A DNA stretch of 64,000 bases, taken from Afipia sp. (lineage in GTDB: Bacteria > Pseudomonadota > Alphaproteobacteria > Rhizobiales > Xanthobacteraceae). Each line of letters starts with the position of its first letter. Positions within the stretch are counted from its first letter, which is position 1. Under the pieces are notes generated by a model, which was not told the origin of the DNA, searched no databases, and saw nothing but the letters and a program-made list of their open reading frames with translations. Shown piece after piece: positions 8,925-17,513 of the stretch. The translations under genes were made by a program, and so were the position numbers. The stretch covers positions 62,001 through 126,000 of the forward strand of contig JACQDM010000001.1 of NCBI GenBank assembly GCA_016201045.1. The letters run 5' to 3'.

Positions 8925-9653
8925 TTAGCCGCCGACGCGAAGCACGCGTCCGACAACGGCTGGCGCGGTCGTCCACGCCGCAGATGCGCGCTCTGACAAT
9001 TGCACGATTAGACGATCTACGTCCGCTGCCATCGGGTCCGGCGCCTGAATAACAAGGCGCTCGAGAGCCCAGCGATAGGATGACACGCGCTGCTGCAGGC
9101 ACTGCTGTGCCCATTGCACGACAAGCACGTTCTCCCGCATGCGCGCCTGCGCATCGCCGTATTCGCGTGGCGACAATTCTGTAATGTAGCTAAGCGCTTT
9201 GTTGCGCTTGATGTCGAGGTCGTTGACCTGCATCGCGACGGGGAGGAATCGGTCGAGCATGACGCCGTCATTGCGGACGTCTTCAATCAACCCCGCATAG
9301 GCCGAGATCTGAGACCGATGCGGTTCGTCGATCATCCGGCGGCCATAGGCGGTGCGGTCGAACACGACGTTCTGTCGCCACGGCGACGGGAAAGAGACGT
9401 AGTCGCCGAACACAGCCTTCCAGGCCGGACGAGAATGCGGGGGCTCAATGAAGTAATAGGCAAGATCACGCAAGCTGCGCTCGGCGTCGGTCAGATTGAA
9501 CTGCGAGGGAATGCCACCAAGGCTTTCCGCCGCCTCCCCGCCAACCCAGCGATGCATGTCTTCGTGATAGAACATGCGTTGCGTGCGGCCGAAATCATCG
9601 CTTGGGCAGGCGAGACCTGCAACGAACGGCAGAATGTAAAGCGGGTTGCACAT
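8925..9653 (-). CDS. Conserved-looking hypothetical protein with an HExxH motif
   Basis: 242-residue protein. The first 16 residues (MCNPLYILPFVAGLAC) resemble a short signal or membrane segment, possibly with a lipid-attachment cysteine, although the box is not canonical. H30-E31-D-M-H34 matches the zinc-protease HExxH signature, but no second half of a zincin active site is obvious. The rest is soluble and helical, with a regular stretch around residues 150-230. An in-frame stop 62 bp upstream (TGA at 9716-9718) excludes a longer start. It lies 69 bp downstream of another minus-strand small gene. Function unknown. Confidence 0.6.
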   Translation of the reverse strand: MCNPLYILPFVAGLACPSDDFGRTQRMFYHEDMHRWVGGEAAESLGGIPSQFNLTDAERSLRDLAYYFIEPPHSRPAWKAVFGDYVSFPSPWRQNVVFDRTAYGRRMIDEPHRSQISAYAGLIEDVRNDGVMLDRFLPVAMQVNDLDIKRNKALSYITELSPREYGDAQARMRENVLVVQWAQQCLQQRVSSYRWALERLVIQAPDPMAADVDRLIVQLSERASAAWTTAPAVVGRVLRVGG

Positions 9654-9722
9654 GACGATCCGTTGGTACGTCGCGGCTGGAAACTTCTGTGGCGGCGCGT
9701 ATACGCCGCATCTACTCTTCGA

Positions 9723-9926
9723 TCAGGACCGCGCGCGGCGCTTCCGGCGGCGACCTGGCGCAGTGCCCTGCTCCGGTCCGCCGCCGTTTGTCTCATCCGC
9801 GTGGCGTTCGATCCGGATCGAGGGAAGAATAAGAATGGTGGCCGTTATTTCCCCCTGCACGGCTTCAGGCTCTCGCCCGGCGCGCCGTGACGCGGCATCA
9901 GCCGGAAATTCAACGATGATCCCCAT
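9723..9926 (-). CDS. Small hypothetical protein
   Basis: 67-residue soluble protein beginning MGIIVEFPADAASRR, with a middle predicted strand (ITATILILPSIRIERH) and a basic C-terminus (GRRRKRRARS). The ATG with a GGGAGAG ribosome binding site was preferred over two longer in-frame starts, which would run into the divergent DUF2336 gene. Short proteins opening with I-I-x-F-P are common in Bradyrhizobium-type genomes. Their role is unknown. Confidence 0.55.
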   Translation of the reverse strand: MGIIVEFPADAASRRAGREPEAVQGEITATILILPSIRIERHADETNGGGPEQGTAPGRRRKRRARS

Positions 9927-10066
9927 GTCACTCTCTCCCGGCCGCCCGAACCAAGCCCAAACGAGGCAGACGGCACGCGGATCATTAAGGCGGGACATGG
10001 TTAACGGGTTATTAAAGAAGCGCTGGATAACGTCAGGCCGAGATTCACCCCAGTCGCGTATCCGGC

Positions 10067-11038
10067 ATGAGCGCACCACCGATGTTTCACGGCTTCGACG
10101 GCCTGATGACTTTGTCCCGGCGCGAGGGCGTCGATATTCGCCCGACGCTGCTACGCGTTCTGACCGACCTTTACGTGCAGACCCCCAGTCATTCCCGTGA
10201 TGAAGACCGGCAATTTGTCGAACTGGCCTCACGCCTGATCGATGAAGTCGATGACGCCACGCGCGCCGCGATCAGCGCACGGCTATCCATCTATCCGAAC
10301 ACACCGCGAGAACTACAGTGGAAGCTCGGGCTGCGCACGAAACTCGATGAGCGCCTGTCGCAACACGTCGAAAGCCCGCCACTTATTCGGGAAGAGCTGG
10401 AAACGGAAGCCGTTTACGTCCCAACACCGCAAGCAACGACCGCGCCGACATTGTCGATGAAACCAGACGACGCCTCGCAGTTGATCGAGATGTTCGTCGC
10501 CGCGAATTCCGCCGAGCGTCACCAGATTCTTCACGGCCTGACGGACGCGCCGCTCAAGCCTTCGACCCGCGTCGATCCCCGCCGCGCGGCACGAGCGCTG
10601 CCCGCGCTGGAAAAGCATGCGATGGCGCGAAACGTCGCCGGCTTCACAGCCGAACTTGCTGATGCGCTCATTCTGACGTCCAAAGTCGCTACGCAAGTCG
10701 TCAATGACCGCGGCGGCGAACCCCTCGCCTGCGCGTTGAAGACACTTGGAATGCCATCCGACGCATTTCAGCGCGTGCTTCTGTTCCTCAATCCGGGGCT
10801 CGGCTCATCGGTGATGGACGTCTATCGCCTCGCACGTCTCTACGATGTCATCACCGAACGGGCATCGCTCATTCTGCTGTCGGCATGGCGTGGCGCATCG
10901 CTTGCGAATACGCGCGCGAAATACCGCCCCGGACATTATGACGATGAACGGCAGCGCGCTCGGCCCACGACGACGCAAGGCAAGCCCTCAGCTCAGCCTG
11001 CCGGCAACATCGCCACGCGCAACACGTCGCGCGGATGA
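10067..11038 (+). CDS. DUF2336 domain protein
   Basis: 323-residue cytoplasmic helical-repeat protein of the DUF2336 family, recognised from FVELASRLIDEVDDATRAAI and LSIYPNTPRELQWKLG near the N-terminus and the long all-helical middle. The last 40 residues are low-complexity and probably disordered. DUF2336 proteins occur widely in Alphaproteobacteria. Their role is unsettled, with possible links to signalling. It converges on the DUF1491 gene, which ends one base after it. A second DUF2336 gene lies at 47035-48153. Confidence 0.82.
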   Translation: MSAPPMFHGFDGLMTLSRREGVDIRPTLLRVLTDLYVQTPSHSRDEDRQFVELASRLIDEVDDATRAAISARLSIYPNTPRELQWKLGLRTKLDERLSQHVESPPLIREELETEAVYVPTPQATTAPTLSMKPDDASQLIEMFVAANSAERHQILHGLTDAPLKPSTRVDPRRAARALPALEKHAMARNVAGFTAELADALILTSKVATQVVNDRGGEPLACALKTLGMPSDAFQRVLLFLNPGLGSSVMDVYRLARLYDVITERASLILLSAWRGASLANTRAKYRPGHYDDERQRARPTTTQGKPSAQPAGNIATRNTSRG

Positions 11039-11383
11039 TTATGCCTTGGCTAGATCAAGGAAGTGGCGACCTTCCTTGTCCTCGACTTCAATGATCCAGA
11101 CATCCGGATCGAAGCTGATTTCCTTCGCAAGGCGCTCGTCGACCTTCTTCTCTTCAACAGCCTGCGGTGGTGATTGCGTAAATACGCGTTCGACCGGGCG
11201 GCTGTCGTCGTAACTCGATTGCGGCGCAGGAACGAACAGCAAAGCGTTGCCGTCCATCAAAGCAATCTTGACGAACACAGCACCAGCTTCTTCTGCGCCG
11301 CGCCTGCGCACGACGCCGAAAATGCCCGCGCTTTGACATCGGCGTAGATAGCCGGCCACCCAGATCGATGATTTGAGTCTCAT
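11039..11383 (-). CDS. DUF1491 family protein
   Basis: 114-residue protein whose N-terminus (MRLKSSIWVAGYLRRC) is the hallmark of DUF1491. It continues with GAVFVKIALMDGNALLFVPAP and a C-terminal FDPDVWIIEVEDKEGRHFL segment. It is small, soluble and without known activity. It is convergent with DUF2336 and followed in the same direction by the kinase/peptidoglycan-binding pair upstream of it. The length is normal for the family. Confidence 0.88.
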   Translation of the reverse strand: MRLKSSIWVAGYLRRCQSAGIFGVVRRRGAEEAGAVFVKIALMDGNALLFVPAPQSSYDDSRPVERVFTQSPPQAVEEKKVDERLAKEISFDPDVWIIEVEDKEGRHFLDLAKA

Positions 11384-11437
11384 GTGCTGAGGTTAGGCTA
11401 GCCTCACGCGCGACACCAGCAGTGCAGGCAAGGTGCG

Positions 11438-12070
11438 CTATTCGATCGGCCGGCCCGTCAGCACTGTAAGATCGCGGATCAAGCGATCCGAGATTTGGCC
11501 CGTTATCGGCTGCTTGCGGTCGCGCTCGAATTTCTGAATTGCAGCCGTGGTGTCGGGACCGACGGCGCCGGTCGGCTTGATCTGCCCGTAACCGTATTCG
11601 GTCAAAGCCCGTTGAACCGCAGCAACGCGGCGAGTCGAGACAATCAAATCCGCCACCGGATCGCTTTTGGCTGAATGGATCGCCGCCGGTGGGCGTGGTG
11701 CCGCCGAATGGACGGCCGGCTGCGGCTTGCTCAGGGCGACGGGCACGTCGGCAGGTTTCACTTCCACAGCGTGCGAGTCGGCATCGGGAGGGCGAATGCG
11801 CGGTATCGGCGCCTGCGTTGACGCGGGAGACTGAACCGGAGCGGAGACGGGCGCCGCGCCGAACATCGGCGCAGGATGACGGCCTGGCTGCAGGAACAGC
11901 GCGTTCGAGACAATTCCAAGCGCAACTATCAGCGCAGCAGCAGCGGCAAGCGTGTCTTTCGGACTGTGCAGCAGCACGCGCATCGCAAATCCACGCTCGG
12001 GCTCGACCGCAACCGCAGTTGCACGGCGGCGGCGGGGCTTTTCGTTATCGACGATGATCTGTCTAGGCAC
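11438..12070 (-). CDS. Membrane-anchored peptidoglycan-binding domain protein
   Basis: 210-residue bitopic protein. A basic cytoplasmic N-terminus (KPRRRRATAV) is followed by one membrane helix at about residues 40-62 and a Pro/Ala-rich periplasmic linker. A PG_binding_1 domain occupies about residues 140-205 (VAAVQRALTEYGYGQIKPTG, IQKFERDRK). It would tether the inner membrane to the cell wall. Its start overlaps the stop of the histidine kinase gene by 8 bp, so the two are co-transcribed. That pairs a wall-sensing domain with a cell-cycle-type kinase (inference). Confidence 0.85.
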   Translation of the reverse strand: MPRQIIVDNEKPRRRRATAVAVEPERGFAMRVLLHSPKDTLAAAAALIVALGIVSNALFLQPGRHPAPMFGAAPVSAPVQSPASTQAPIPRIRPPDADSHAVEVKPADVPVALSKPQPAVHSAAPRPPAAIHSAKSDPVADLIVSTRRVAAVQRALTEYGYGQIKPTGAVGPDTTAAIQKFERDRKQPITGQISDRLIRDLTVLTGRPIE

Positions 12071-13889
12071 GTTTTTTTACCTGCATTTCTTGAGGTTCGA
12101 CGCGCGGCAGTGGCGTAAGTGTCGCGATATTGCTCGAGGAGTCGGCGAGCGGCGGGCTGAATGAAATCGGCAGCACAACCGCGACTGTCGTGCCTTCATC
12201 GATCTTGCTGTGAAATGTCATTTCGCCTCCATGCATCGTAACGAGGCTCTTGACGATGGACAGACCGAGACCCGTCCCTTCGTGACGGCGCTGATAGGTC
12301 TTGCCCGCCTGGAAGAAAGGATCGCCGATGCGCTTGAGGTCGTCCGCGCCGATGCCGACGCCAGTGTCGATTACGCGCATCACAAAGCGCGAACCATCGG
12401 TGCATGCCTCGACGACGACTTTGCCACCGCGTTCGGAAAACTTGATGGCGTTAGACACAAGGTTCAGCACAATCTGCTTGAACGCACGCGGGTCGCCCGT
12501 GATCTGCGGAAGATCGGCTGGCGCACGCATGACGATATCGATGCCGCCTTCGCGCGCCTTCAGCACCATCAGGTTGCAGCAGCTTACGAGCGATTCACGC
12601 GGCGAGAACAATTCGGGCAAAATCTCGAAATTGCCGCTCTCCATCTTCGACATGTCGAGGATGCCGTTGACGACCGAGAGCAGGTGTTGACCGGATTCGT
12701 TGATAAGTTTGGCGTATTCCTGACGCCGTGCACCATCGAGGCGCAGCTCGTCCTCGTGCACGATCATTTCCGAGAAGCCGATAATGGCATTGAGTGGTGT
12801 ACGCAACTCGTGACTCATAGTGGCGAGGAACCGCGACTTCGACGCGCCGGCGCGCTCGGCTTCAATGCGCGCGGCGTTGACTACTTGCTCTTGCATTTTA
12901 CGATCAGTCACGTCGCGCATCACTGCGACAACTTCAGCGTCAGCGGCGATAGCGGATCCGCTCCCGATCGGGCGGCAGCGCATCTCAATCCAGATGAAAT
13001 CGGCAGGCTGTTGCCGTCCACGTCCCTCGTGCTGGCTATCGCGGCGTAAGCGGAATTCGACACTGCGCTCCACGCCGCTGCGAGCGGCTTCGGACAAGGC
13101 CGTGAGATAAGCCGGACGATCCGCGACATGCACGCGATCGAACAGACCGTGTTCAAGCAGACTTGCGTTGGATACTCCGACGAGGGCTTCAGCCGCCGGA
13201 GAGATAAACTGGACAGCTCCGTTGCGGCCATGACGTGAAATCACGTCGCTGATGTTGCGCGTCAAAAGTCGGTAGCGCTCTTCTTCTTCGTCAAGAAGCC
13301 TCTTGCTCGTGCGCGCCAAGGATTCGGCGCCGAATGCCAGGGCCGAGGCATAGATCGTCGCCGACGCGATCCCGAGCGCTTCGAACAGCGAGCTGATATC
13401 GGCAGGCACCTTTGAGGACGGCAGCATTCCGAACGCTTCGATCATCACCAGGACGAGCGCGCTACCGAGCGCGAGACCAACTGCAATCGCAACGACGCGT
13501 CGCGATGCGGACAAAGCAGCTTCGAGCGGAACAGCCAACAGCCAGATTGCTGCAAATGAGGAAATCCCGCCGGTGTTGATGCAAACCGCGAGCACGACGG
13601 CGGCGAGCGAAAGCGACGACAAAATCTGCGCGCTCTCGAAACGGCCAGTACGCGACAGGAAATAGGATACGAGGATGGGCGCGATCAGCCACGCAAAGAC
13701 CATCACTTCGATTTCCTGCGGCGCGCCACGCACCGCGAGATAGACCGGAAGCGACGCCAAAGCCGCAAGGCTGCCGAGCAGCCTAGGTGCGATAAACGCG
13801 CGATGACGCGCGCAGGTCATCGCGTCCTGCCGGGCGGACGGATGCAGCAGCGAGTCCAGATGGTCGCGGATTATCCCGAACACTGTCAC
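12063..13889 (-). CDS. PAS sensor histidine kinase, DivJ-like
   Basis: Inner-membrane hybrid of about six N-terminal helices (residues ~30-190), a PAS domain (~205-330) and a HisKA/HATPase core (608 residues from this start). The phosphoacceptor is His360 in ATMSHELRTPLNAIIGFSEM. The N box is around Asn480 (LNLVSNAIKFSERGG), the G1 box DTGVGIG follows, and GTGLGLSIVKSL is G2. The membrane-PAS-kinase layout with SHELRTPLNAIIGF resembles DivJ/PleC-type kinases that set DivK phosphorylation, but the exact orthologue is not certain. I placed the start at a GTG because the in-frame extension to 14045 looks non-coding. The true start could be a few codons away. Confidence 0.85.
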   Translation of the reverse strand: MTVFGIIRDHLDSLLHPSARQDAMTCARHRAFIAPRLLGSLAALASLPVYLAVRGAPQEIEVMVFAWLIAPILVSYFLSRTGRFESAQILSSLSLAAVVLAVCINTGGISSFAAIWLLAVPLEAALSASRRVVAIAVGLALGSALVLVMIEAFGMLPSSKVPADISSLFEALGIASATIYASALAFGAESLARTSKRLLDEEEERYRLLTRNISDVISRHGRNGAVQFISPAAEALVGVSNASLLEHGLFDRVHVADRPAYLTALSEAARSGVERSVEFRLRRDSQHEGRGRQQPADFIWIEMRCRPIGSGSAIAADAEVVAVMRDVTDRKMQEQVVNAARIEAERAGASKSRFLATMSHELRTPLNAIIGFSEMIVHEDELRLDGARRQEYAKLINESGQHLLSVVNGILDMSKMESGNFEILPELFSPRESLVSCCNLMVLKAREGGIDIVMRAPADLPQITGDPRAFKQIVLNLVSNAIKFSERGGKVVVEACTDGSRFVMRVIDTGVGIGADDLKRIGDPFFQAGKTYQRRHEGTGLGLSIVKSLVTMHGGEMTFHSKIDEGTTVAVVLPISFSPPLADSSSNIATLTPLPRVEPQEMQVKKRA

Positions 13890-14317
13890 GTCATTCTCAC
13901 GCTCGGCACACCCGCTCAACGCAGTGGCCGGAACGCCCCCTTTTTTCGTTGGCTGATCGTCGCAGAGCGAACTTAAGCGAACACTAAGGCTTGGGATCTC
14001 ATGCTGATCGACGCCGAGAAAGCCGCTTATTTGCAGCCCTCGCACTGCTCATTCAACCGGAATGGTGAACGCGAAGTTTCCGCGCCTGTACCGTTATGGT
14101 TTCGAAAACGTGCATATCGAAAAGCGGCTGCGTAACACGCGAATTTCGATCCCCATCGCAGTAGCCGAGGCCGTCAATCGAAAATTTACGGCGAATGAAA
14201 TGATTCAATTTTTACGCAAATTGAACGCGCTCCAAATACCCTAGTTTTAAGGGCATCTGCTAGTGGTCGGCCCGGTTGTGGCCTCAATCGCAACGCGGAC
14301 AATTGGACGGATTCGAG
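13890..14317. other. Intergenic region between divergent kinase and DUF5330 genes
   Basis: 428 bp separating divergently transcribed genes. It contains a 60-codon plus-strand reading frame (14062-14244) without a ribosome binding site or recognisable features, which I do not accept as a gene. No clear promoter or terminator was found. It presumably holds the two divergent promoters. Confidence 0.4.
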
Positions 14318-14839
14318 ATGTTTTTTCTGCTGCGCATGGCGTTCTGGCTGATGGTGGTGTTCGCGCTGTTGCCGCTGACCAAGTCGCCGGACGACGACAA
14401 ACATCCTCAGGTCGCAGCGACAGATGCTGTTTCCGCCGCAACGGCGGCGGTGTCGGACATGGCGCAGTTCTGCACCCGTCAGCCAACCGCATGCGAAATC
14501 GGCGGACAGGCGGCTAGCGTCGTGACGTACCGCGCGCAAGCAGGTGCGAAGAAGGTCTACGAATTCATCACTGAGAAGACTGAGAAGAAGTCGCCTGAAC
14601 TATCCGAGAAAAAGCCGCCCGAGACTGTCGCGGTGAAAGAAACCATCGCGCGGGATCTGAACGGCCGCCAGGACATTCGTCCGGCCAAGGACAATACCGG
14701 GCACACCGGGAAAGCCGCTAAAAAGGCACCGGATCATACCGGCTCCATCGGTCCCGCGATCGCGCACGTCGGCGTTCCTCTGGTTGGTCATGCGCTCGGT
14801 GATCTGAAAGCCGAATGGCAGGCCCCGATTCTCCAGTAG
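14318..14839 (+). CDS. DUF5330 family protein
   Basis: 173-residue protein with one N-terminal membrane segment (MFFLLRMAFWLMVVFALLPL), then a conserved stretch ending SVVTYRAQAGAKKVYEF. That stretch includes SDMAQFCTRQPTACEIGGQA, with two cysteines. This is the pattern of DUF5330. The second half is Lys/Glu-rich and probably disordered. The ATG at 14318 gives the family's usual start; the upstream in-frame ATG would add 14 unrelated residues. Function unknown; probably periplasmic and membrane-anchored. Confidence 0.8.
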   Translation: MFFLLRMAFWLMVVFALLPLTKSPDDDKHPQVAATDAVSAATAAVSDMAQFCTRQPTACEIGGQAASVVTYRAQAGAKKVYEFITEKTEKKSPELSEKKPPETVAVKETIARDLNGRQDIRPAKDNTGHTGKAAKKAPDHTGSIGPAIAHVGVPLVGHALGDLKAEWQAPILQ

Positions 14840-14933
14840 AAACGGCGGGAACATTATTTCCGCAGCGTTGAGCGGATATCGCTTTCGGACATCCGCAGCC
14901 TCATATAAGCGTGGCGCAAGGAAATATGCTGCC

Positions 14934-15365
14934 ATGCCTACCATCGACGAGATCCGCGACAATTTTGCCCTGCTCGACGAGTGGGATGATCGCTACCGCT
15001 ACGTCATCGAACTCGGGCGCACGCTCGATCCGATGCCGGAGGAAGACCACAATTCGGCAAATAAGGTTCAGGGTTGCGCGAGTCAGGTCTGGCTGACGAA
15101 GACGATCGACCGGAGCAAATCCGGCGTGCCCGTCCTCAACTTCAAGGGCGACAGTGACGCCCATATCGTTCGCGGGCTGATTGCAATCCTGCTGGCGCTG
15201 GAGTCCGGTAAATCCGCGCGTGCGATCGCGGAGTCGGACCCGATCGCGGTGTTCGATGAACTGGGCTTTCGCGAACATCTCACGCCGCAACGATCCAATG
15301 GGTTGCGCGCGATGATCGAACGAATCCGTAGTGACGCCCAAGACGCGCTGGCCGCGGCGTCCTAA
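14934..15365 (+). CDS. sufE: Cysteine desulfuration protein SufE
   Basis: 143-residue cytosolic sulfur acceptor that takes the persulfide from the cysteine desulfurase SufS and delivers it for Fe-S cluster assembly. The active cysteine is Cys48 in NKVQGCASQVW. The N-terminal TIDEIRDNFALLDEWDDRYRY and the FREHLTPQRSNGLRAM segment are family-typical. The length is normal. The suf operon is not in this window, so the gene is detached from its partners, as is common in this order. Confidence 0.95.
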   Translation: MPTIDEIRDNFALLDEWDDRYRYVIELGRTLDPMPEEDHNSANKVQGCASQVWLTKTIDRSKSGVPVLNFKGDSDAHIVRGLIAILLALESGKSARAIAESDPIAVFDELGFREHLTPQRSNGLRAMIERIRSDAQDALAAAS

Positions 15366-15377
15366 CCGAATTCGATA

Positions 15378-16043
15378 TCAGGTTGTGAAGACAGCATCCT
15401 CCGCAAGCCACGTTCGGATCGGCGCGGAGTTACGGCGTGTCCCCGATGTGAAGCCGGAGTGACGCGCGAGCCGGTCGAGCGCAAGTTGAAGGACCACCTT
15501 TGCCGATCGCGACGGCCATCCACGTTCGCGTTCGACGTCTTCAAGTCCGCGCAAAAAGCAGCATACATCCAGTAACAAACCGGAAAATTCAGGACCGCAC
15601 GCGTCCAGTGCGAGCCGCACGCGCTGACGCGACGCCACAACGATATCCGTCATCTCACCTGCGCCGCCTGATGCACCGCGCGCGCGTCCAATGCCCGACC
15701 AACTTGAAGTAACTCGCGGCGAAAGATGTCCGCGCGTAAAATCCGCCCGCAACCGTTCTCCGGCGATAAATTGGTCCTCTCCGATAAGTACCCGTCCGTC
15801 ACGGCCTTTGCGGCTCGCCAGCCATGCCAGCGGACTTTCGCTATCGTCAACGAGCACGCGCGACACACCCGTTTCCGTCATCAGGTCTCGCGTCGTCACG
15901 TCGAGATGTTGCGCGCGAAACCGATCGACGACCTTGGTTGGCATGATGCCGATCGCACGGCGGGAAGGCCGCTGCCGTACCTTCACGCCCGCTTTCTTAG
16001 AAGGCCTAGGATTTTCTTCAGACATTTTTCGCGGCTTTTTCAT
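15378..16043 (-). CDS. DUF6456 family protein
   Basis: 221-residue, basic, cytosolic protein. After a Lys/Arg-rich N-terminus, residues ~55-221 carry the DUF6456 signature: SPLAWLASRKGRDG, ERLRADFTRG, SRQRVRLALDACGPEFSG and RSAKVVLQLALDRLARH. Such proteins look like compact nucleic-acid-binding helical domains, but no activity is established. The ATG at 16043 overlaps the stop of the upstream DnaA-domain gene (ATGA), so the pair is translationally coupled and likely functions together. Confidence 0.88.
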   Translation of the reverse strand: MKKPRKMSEENPRPSKKAGVKVRQRPSRRAIGIMPTKVVDRFRAQHLDVTTRDLMTETGVSRVLVDDSESPLAWLASRKGRDGRVLIGEDQFIAGERLRADFTRGHLSPRVTSSWSGIGRARGASGGAGEMTDIVVASRQRVRLALDACGPEFSGLLLDVCCFLRGLEDVERERGWPSRSAKVVLQLALDRLARHSGFTSGTRRNSAPIRTWLAEDAVFTT

Positions 16044-16402
16044 CGGCCGTCTCCCGTGCGGCATTCGAATTCAAGCAAGGCCATCCGGCGATCAAACGAA
16101 ATTTCGTCGCGCCGGTCCTCGACCACGCGGCACGCGTGCGCGACCGTCGTCCGGTCACGGCCAAAGGAAACGCCGATGGCCCTATGACCGAGACCGAATC
16201 CGACACGGGCCAGATACATCGCGATCTGACGCGCGAAAGCCGTTTTTGGCGATCCTCGCGTCGTACCCGTCATGACCGTCGGATCGATCTGAAATTCAGC
16301 GGCAACACGAGCGACAACCCGCGCGCATTGCGTCTGCGCCGACGGGCATTCGGTCTCCGGCGATGAAACGATGAGGAAGGGCTGCGGCAGAGGATCGAGC
16401 AT
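16040..16402 (-). CDS. Orphan DnaA domain IV (DnaA-box-binding) protein
   Basis: 120-residue protein consisting of little more than a DnaA C-terminal domain: RQIAMYLARVGFGLGHRAIG followed by FGRDRTTVAHACRVVEDRRD. The latter corresponds to the DnaA signature helix-turn-helix that reads the DnaA box. No AAA+ domain is present, so it could bind DnaA boxes without acting as an initiator, for example as a competitor or a regulator (inference). It overlaps DUF6456 downstream. The target duplication of an IS1595 transposon begins only 16 bp upstream of its ATG, so its native promoter region has been displaced. Confidence 0.85.
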   Translation of the reverse strand: MLDPLPQPFLIVSSPETECPSAQTQCARVVARVAAEFQIDPTVMTGTTRGSPKTAFARQIAMYLARVGFGLGHRAIGVSFGRDRTTVAHACRVVEDRRDEISFDRRMALLEFECRTGDGR

Positions 16403-16418
16403 CGTGGGCCTCTCTAGG

Positions 16419-16426
16419 AATATTTC
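16419..16426. repeat. Left 8-bp target site duplication
   Basis: AATATTTC lies directly outside the left inverted repeat. The identical octamer lies directly outside the right repeat (19583-19590). Eight bases is the duplication length known for the IS1595 family. Confidence 0.82.
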
Positions 16427-16453
16427 CCCAAATATATCGTTGACACCACAAAC
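16427..16453. repeat. Left terminal inverted repeat of the transposon
   Basis: Begins CCCAAATATATCG and ends in TTGACACCACAAAC. It matches the right end at 24 of 27 positions. The TTGACA inside it doubles as the probable -35 of the transposase promoter. Confidence 0.83.
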
Positions 16454-16468
16454 GCCATATGCTGTATA
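16440..16468 (+). promoter_or_regulatory. Transposase promoter overlapping the left end
   Basis: A perfect TTGACA (16440-16445) lies inside the inverted repeat. After 17 bases comes TGTATA (16463-16468), a weak -10. The transposase ATG follows 19 bp later, behind a GGAG ribosome binding site. The -10 assignment is uncertain. Confidence 0.45.
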
Positions 16469-16487
16469 GGGCCTACGGAGACAGCAA

Positions 16488-17420
16488 ATGACCGCGTTTA
16501 CAGAGCCTCATTTCAATAACGACACCGCAGCCCGCGCCTTTTTGGAGCGGACCATGTGGCCTGACGGCCCGATCTGCCCGCATTGCGGCGTTGTCGGCCA
16601 TGCCTACGCGACGAAGCGCGAGGGCGTGTACCGCTGTGCCGAAGCCCAGTGCCGTAAAGACTTCACCGTGACCATGCGAACCGTCATGGAGCGCAGCAAG
16701 ATCGCGCTGCATAAGTGGGTACTCGCGTTTCACCTTGTGACCGCCAGCAAGAAAGGCTTTTCGGCCCTTCAGCTTGAACGGACTCTCGGCGTTACCTATC
16801 GCAGCGCGTGGTTCATGCTTCATCGTATTCGCGAAGCAATGCGCGCTGGGGGCTTAGAGCCGCTTGGTGGTGACGGCAAAATCGTTGAGGCAGACGAAAC
16901 CTATTTCGGTAAGCCTGAGATCGCGCGCGTCTCCAAACAGCGCGGCGACCGCCCTTACATTCACCCTAAGAAAGTCCGCAACAGCCGCCCTATCGTCTCA
17001 CTCGTTGAGCGTGGTGGCCGCGTGCGCTCGTTTCATGTTGCCGTTGCCGATACTGCAAACGTCGCAGCAATCGTGAACGAAAACATTCTGCGCGAGACCC
17101 GTTTGCATACGGACGAAAGCCGCCTTTACACAAAGGTTGGCGCAAATTTCGCAAAGCATGAAACCGTCAACCACGGTCGCAAAGAGTATGCGCGCGGTGA
17201 CGTAACAACGAATACCGTTGAAGGTTATTTCTCAATCTTCAAACGCGGTATGCGCGGTGTCTATCAGCACTGCAAAGAGAAGCATCTGCATCGCTACCTT
17301 GCCGAATACGACTTCCGCTTTAATCACCGGGTCGCACTTGGCTTCAACGATGGCGAACGTGCGGCGCTTGCCGTGAAGAGCGCGGTAGGTAAGCGTCTCA
17401 CGTATCGGGGGTTTAACTAG
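16488..17420 (+). CDS. IS1595 family (ISXO2-like) transposase
   Basis: 310-residue transposase. An N-terminal zinc ribbon (Cys30, Cys33, Cys50, Cys55) is followed by a helix-turn-helix region (FSALQLERTLGVTYRSAW). The ISXO2-like DDE-type catalytic domain has Asp136 (VEADETYFG), Asp209 (HTDESRLY) and the family's third acidic position in NTVEGYFS (Asn242/Glu245). The reading frame is intact and the catalytic residues present, so the element may be mobile. The ATG has a GGAG ribosome binding site. It transposes the surrounding 3.16-kb unit. Confidence 0.93.
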   Translation: MTAFTEPHFNNDTAARAFLERTMWPDGPICPHCGVVGHAYATKREGVYRCAEAQCRKDFTVTMRTVMERSKIALHKWVLAFHLVTASKKGFSALQLERTLGVTYRSAWFMLHRIREAMRAGGLEPLGGDGKIVEADETYFGKPEIARVSKQRGDRPYIHPKKVRNSRPIVSLVERGGRVRSFHVAVADTANVAAIVNENILRETRLHTDESRLYTKVGANFAKHETVNHGRKEYARGDVTTNTVEGYFSIFKRGMRGVYQHCKEKHLHRYLAEYDFRFNHRVALGFNDGERAALAVKSAVGKRLTYRGFN

Positions 17421-17513
17421 TCCCGATTTCAGCAAGAAGGCTGGCCGCTTTCTTCGCTGGCGATCTAAGCTACCGAAAACAAAGCCACGATTCGTCAAAT
17501 ATTGGCGAACGCG

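Noticed and set aside
14062-14244. 60-codon plus-strand frame upstream of the DUF5330 gene
   Set aside because: No ribosome binding site, no recognisable family features, and it lies in the expected promoter region of two divergent genes.
14855-14880. GGAAC...CGTT upstream of sufE as an EcfG promoter
   Set aside because: The spacer is only 13 bases, outside the 16-17 required.
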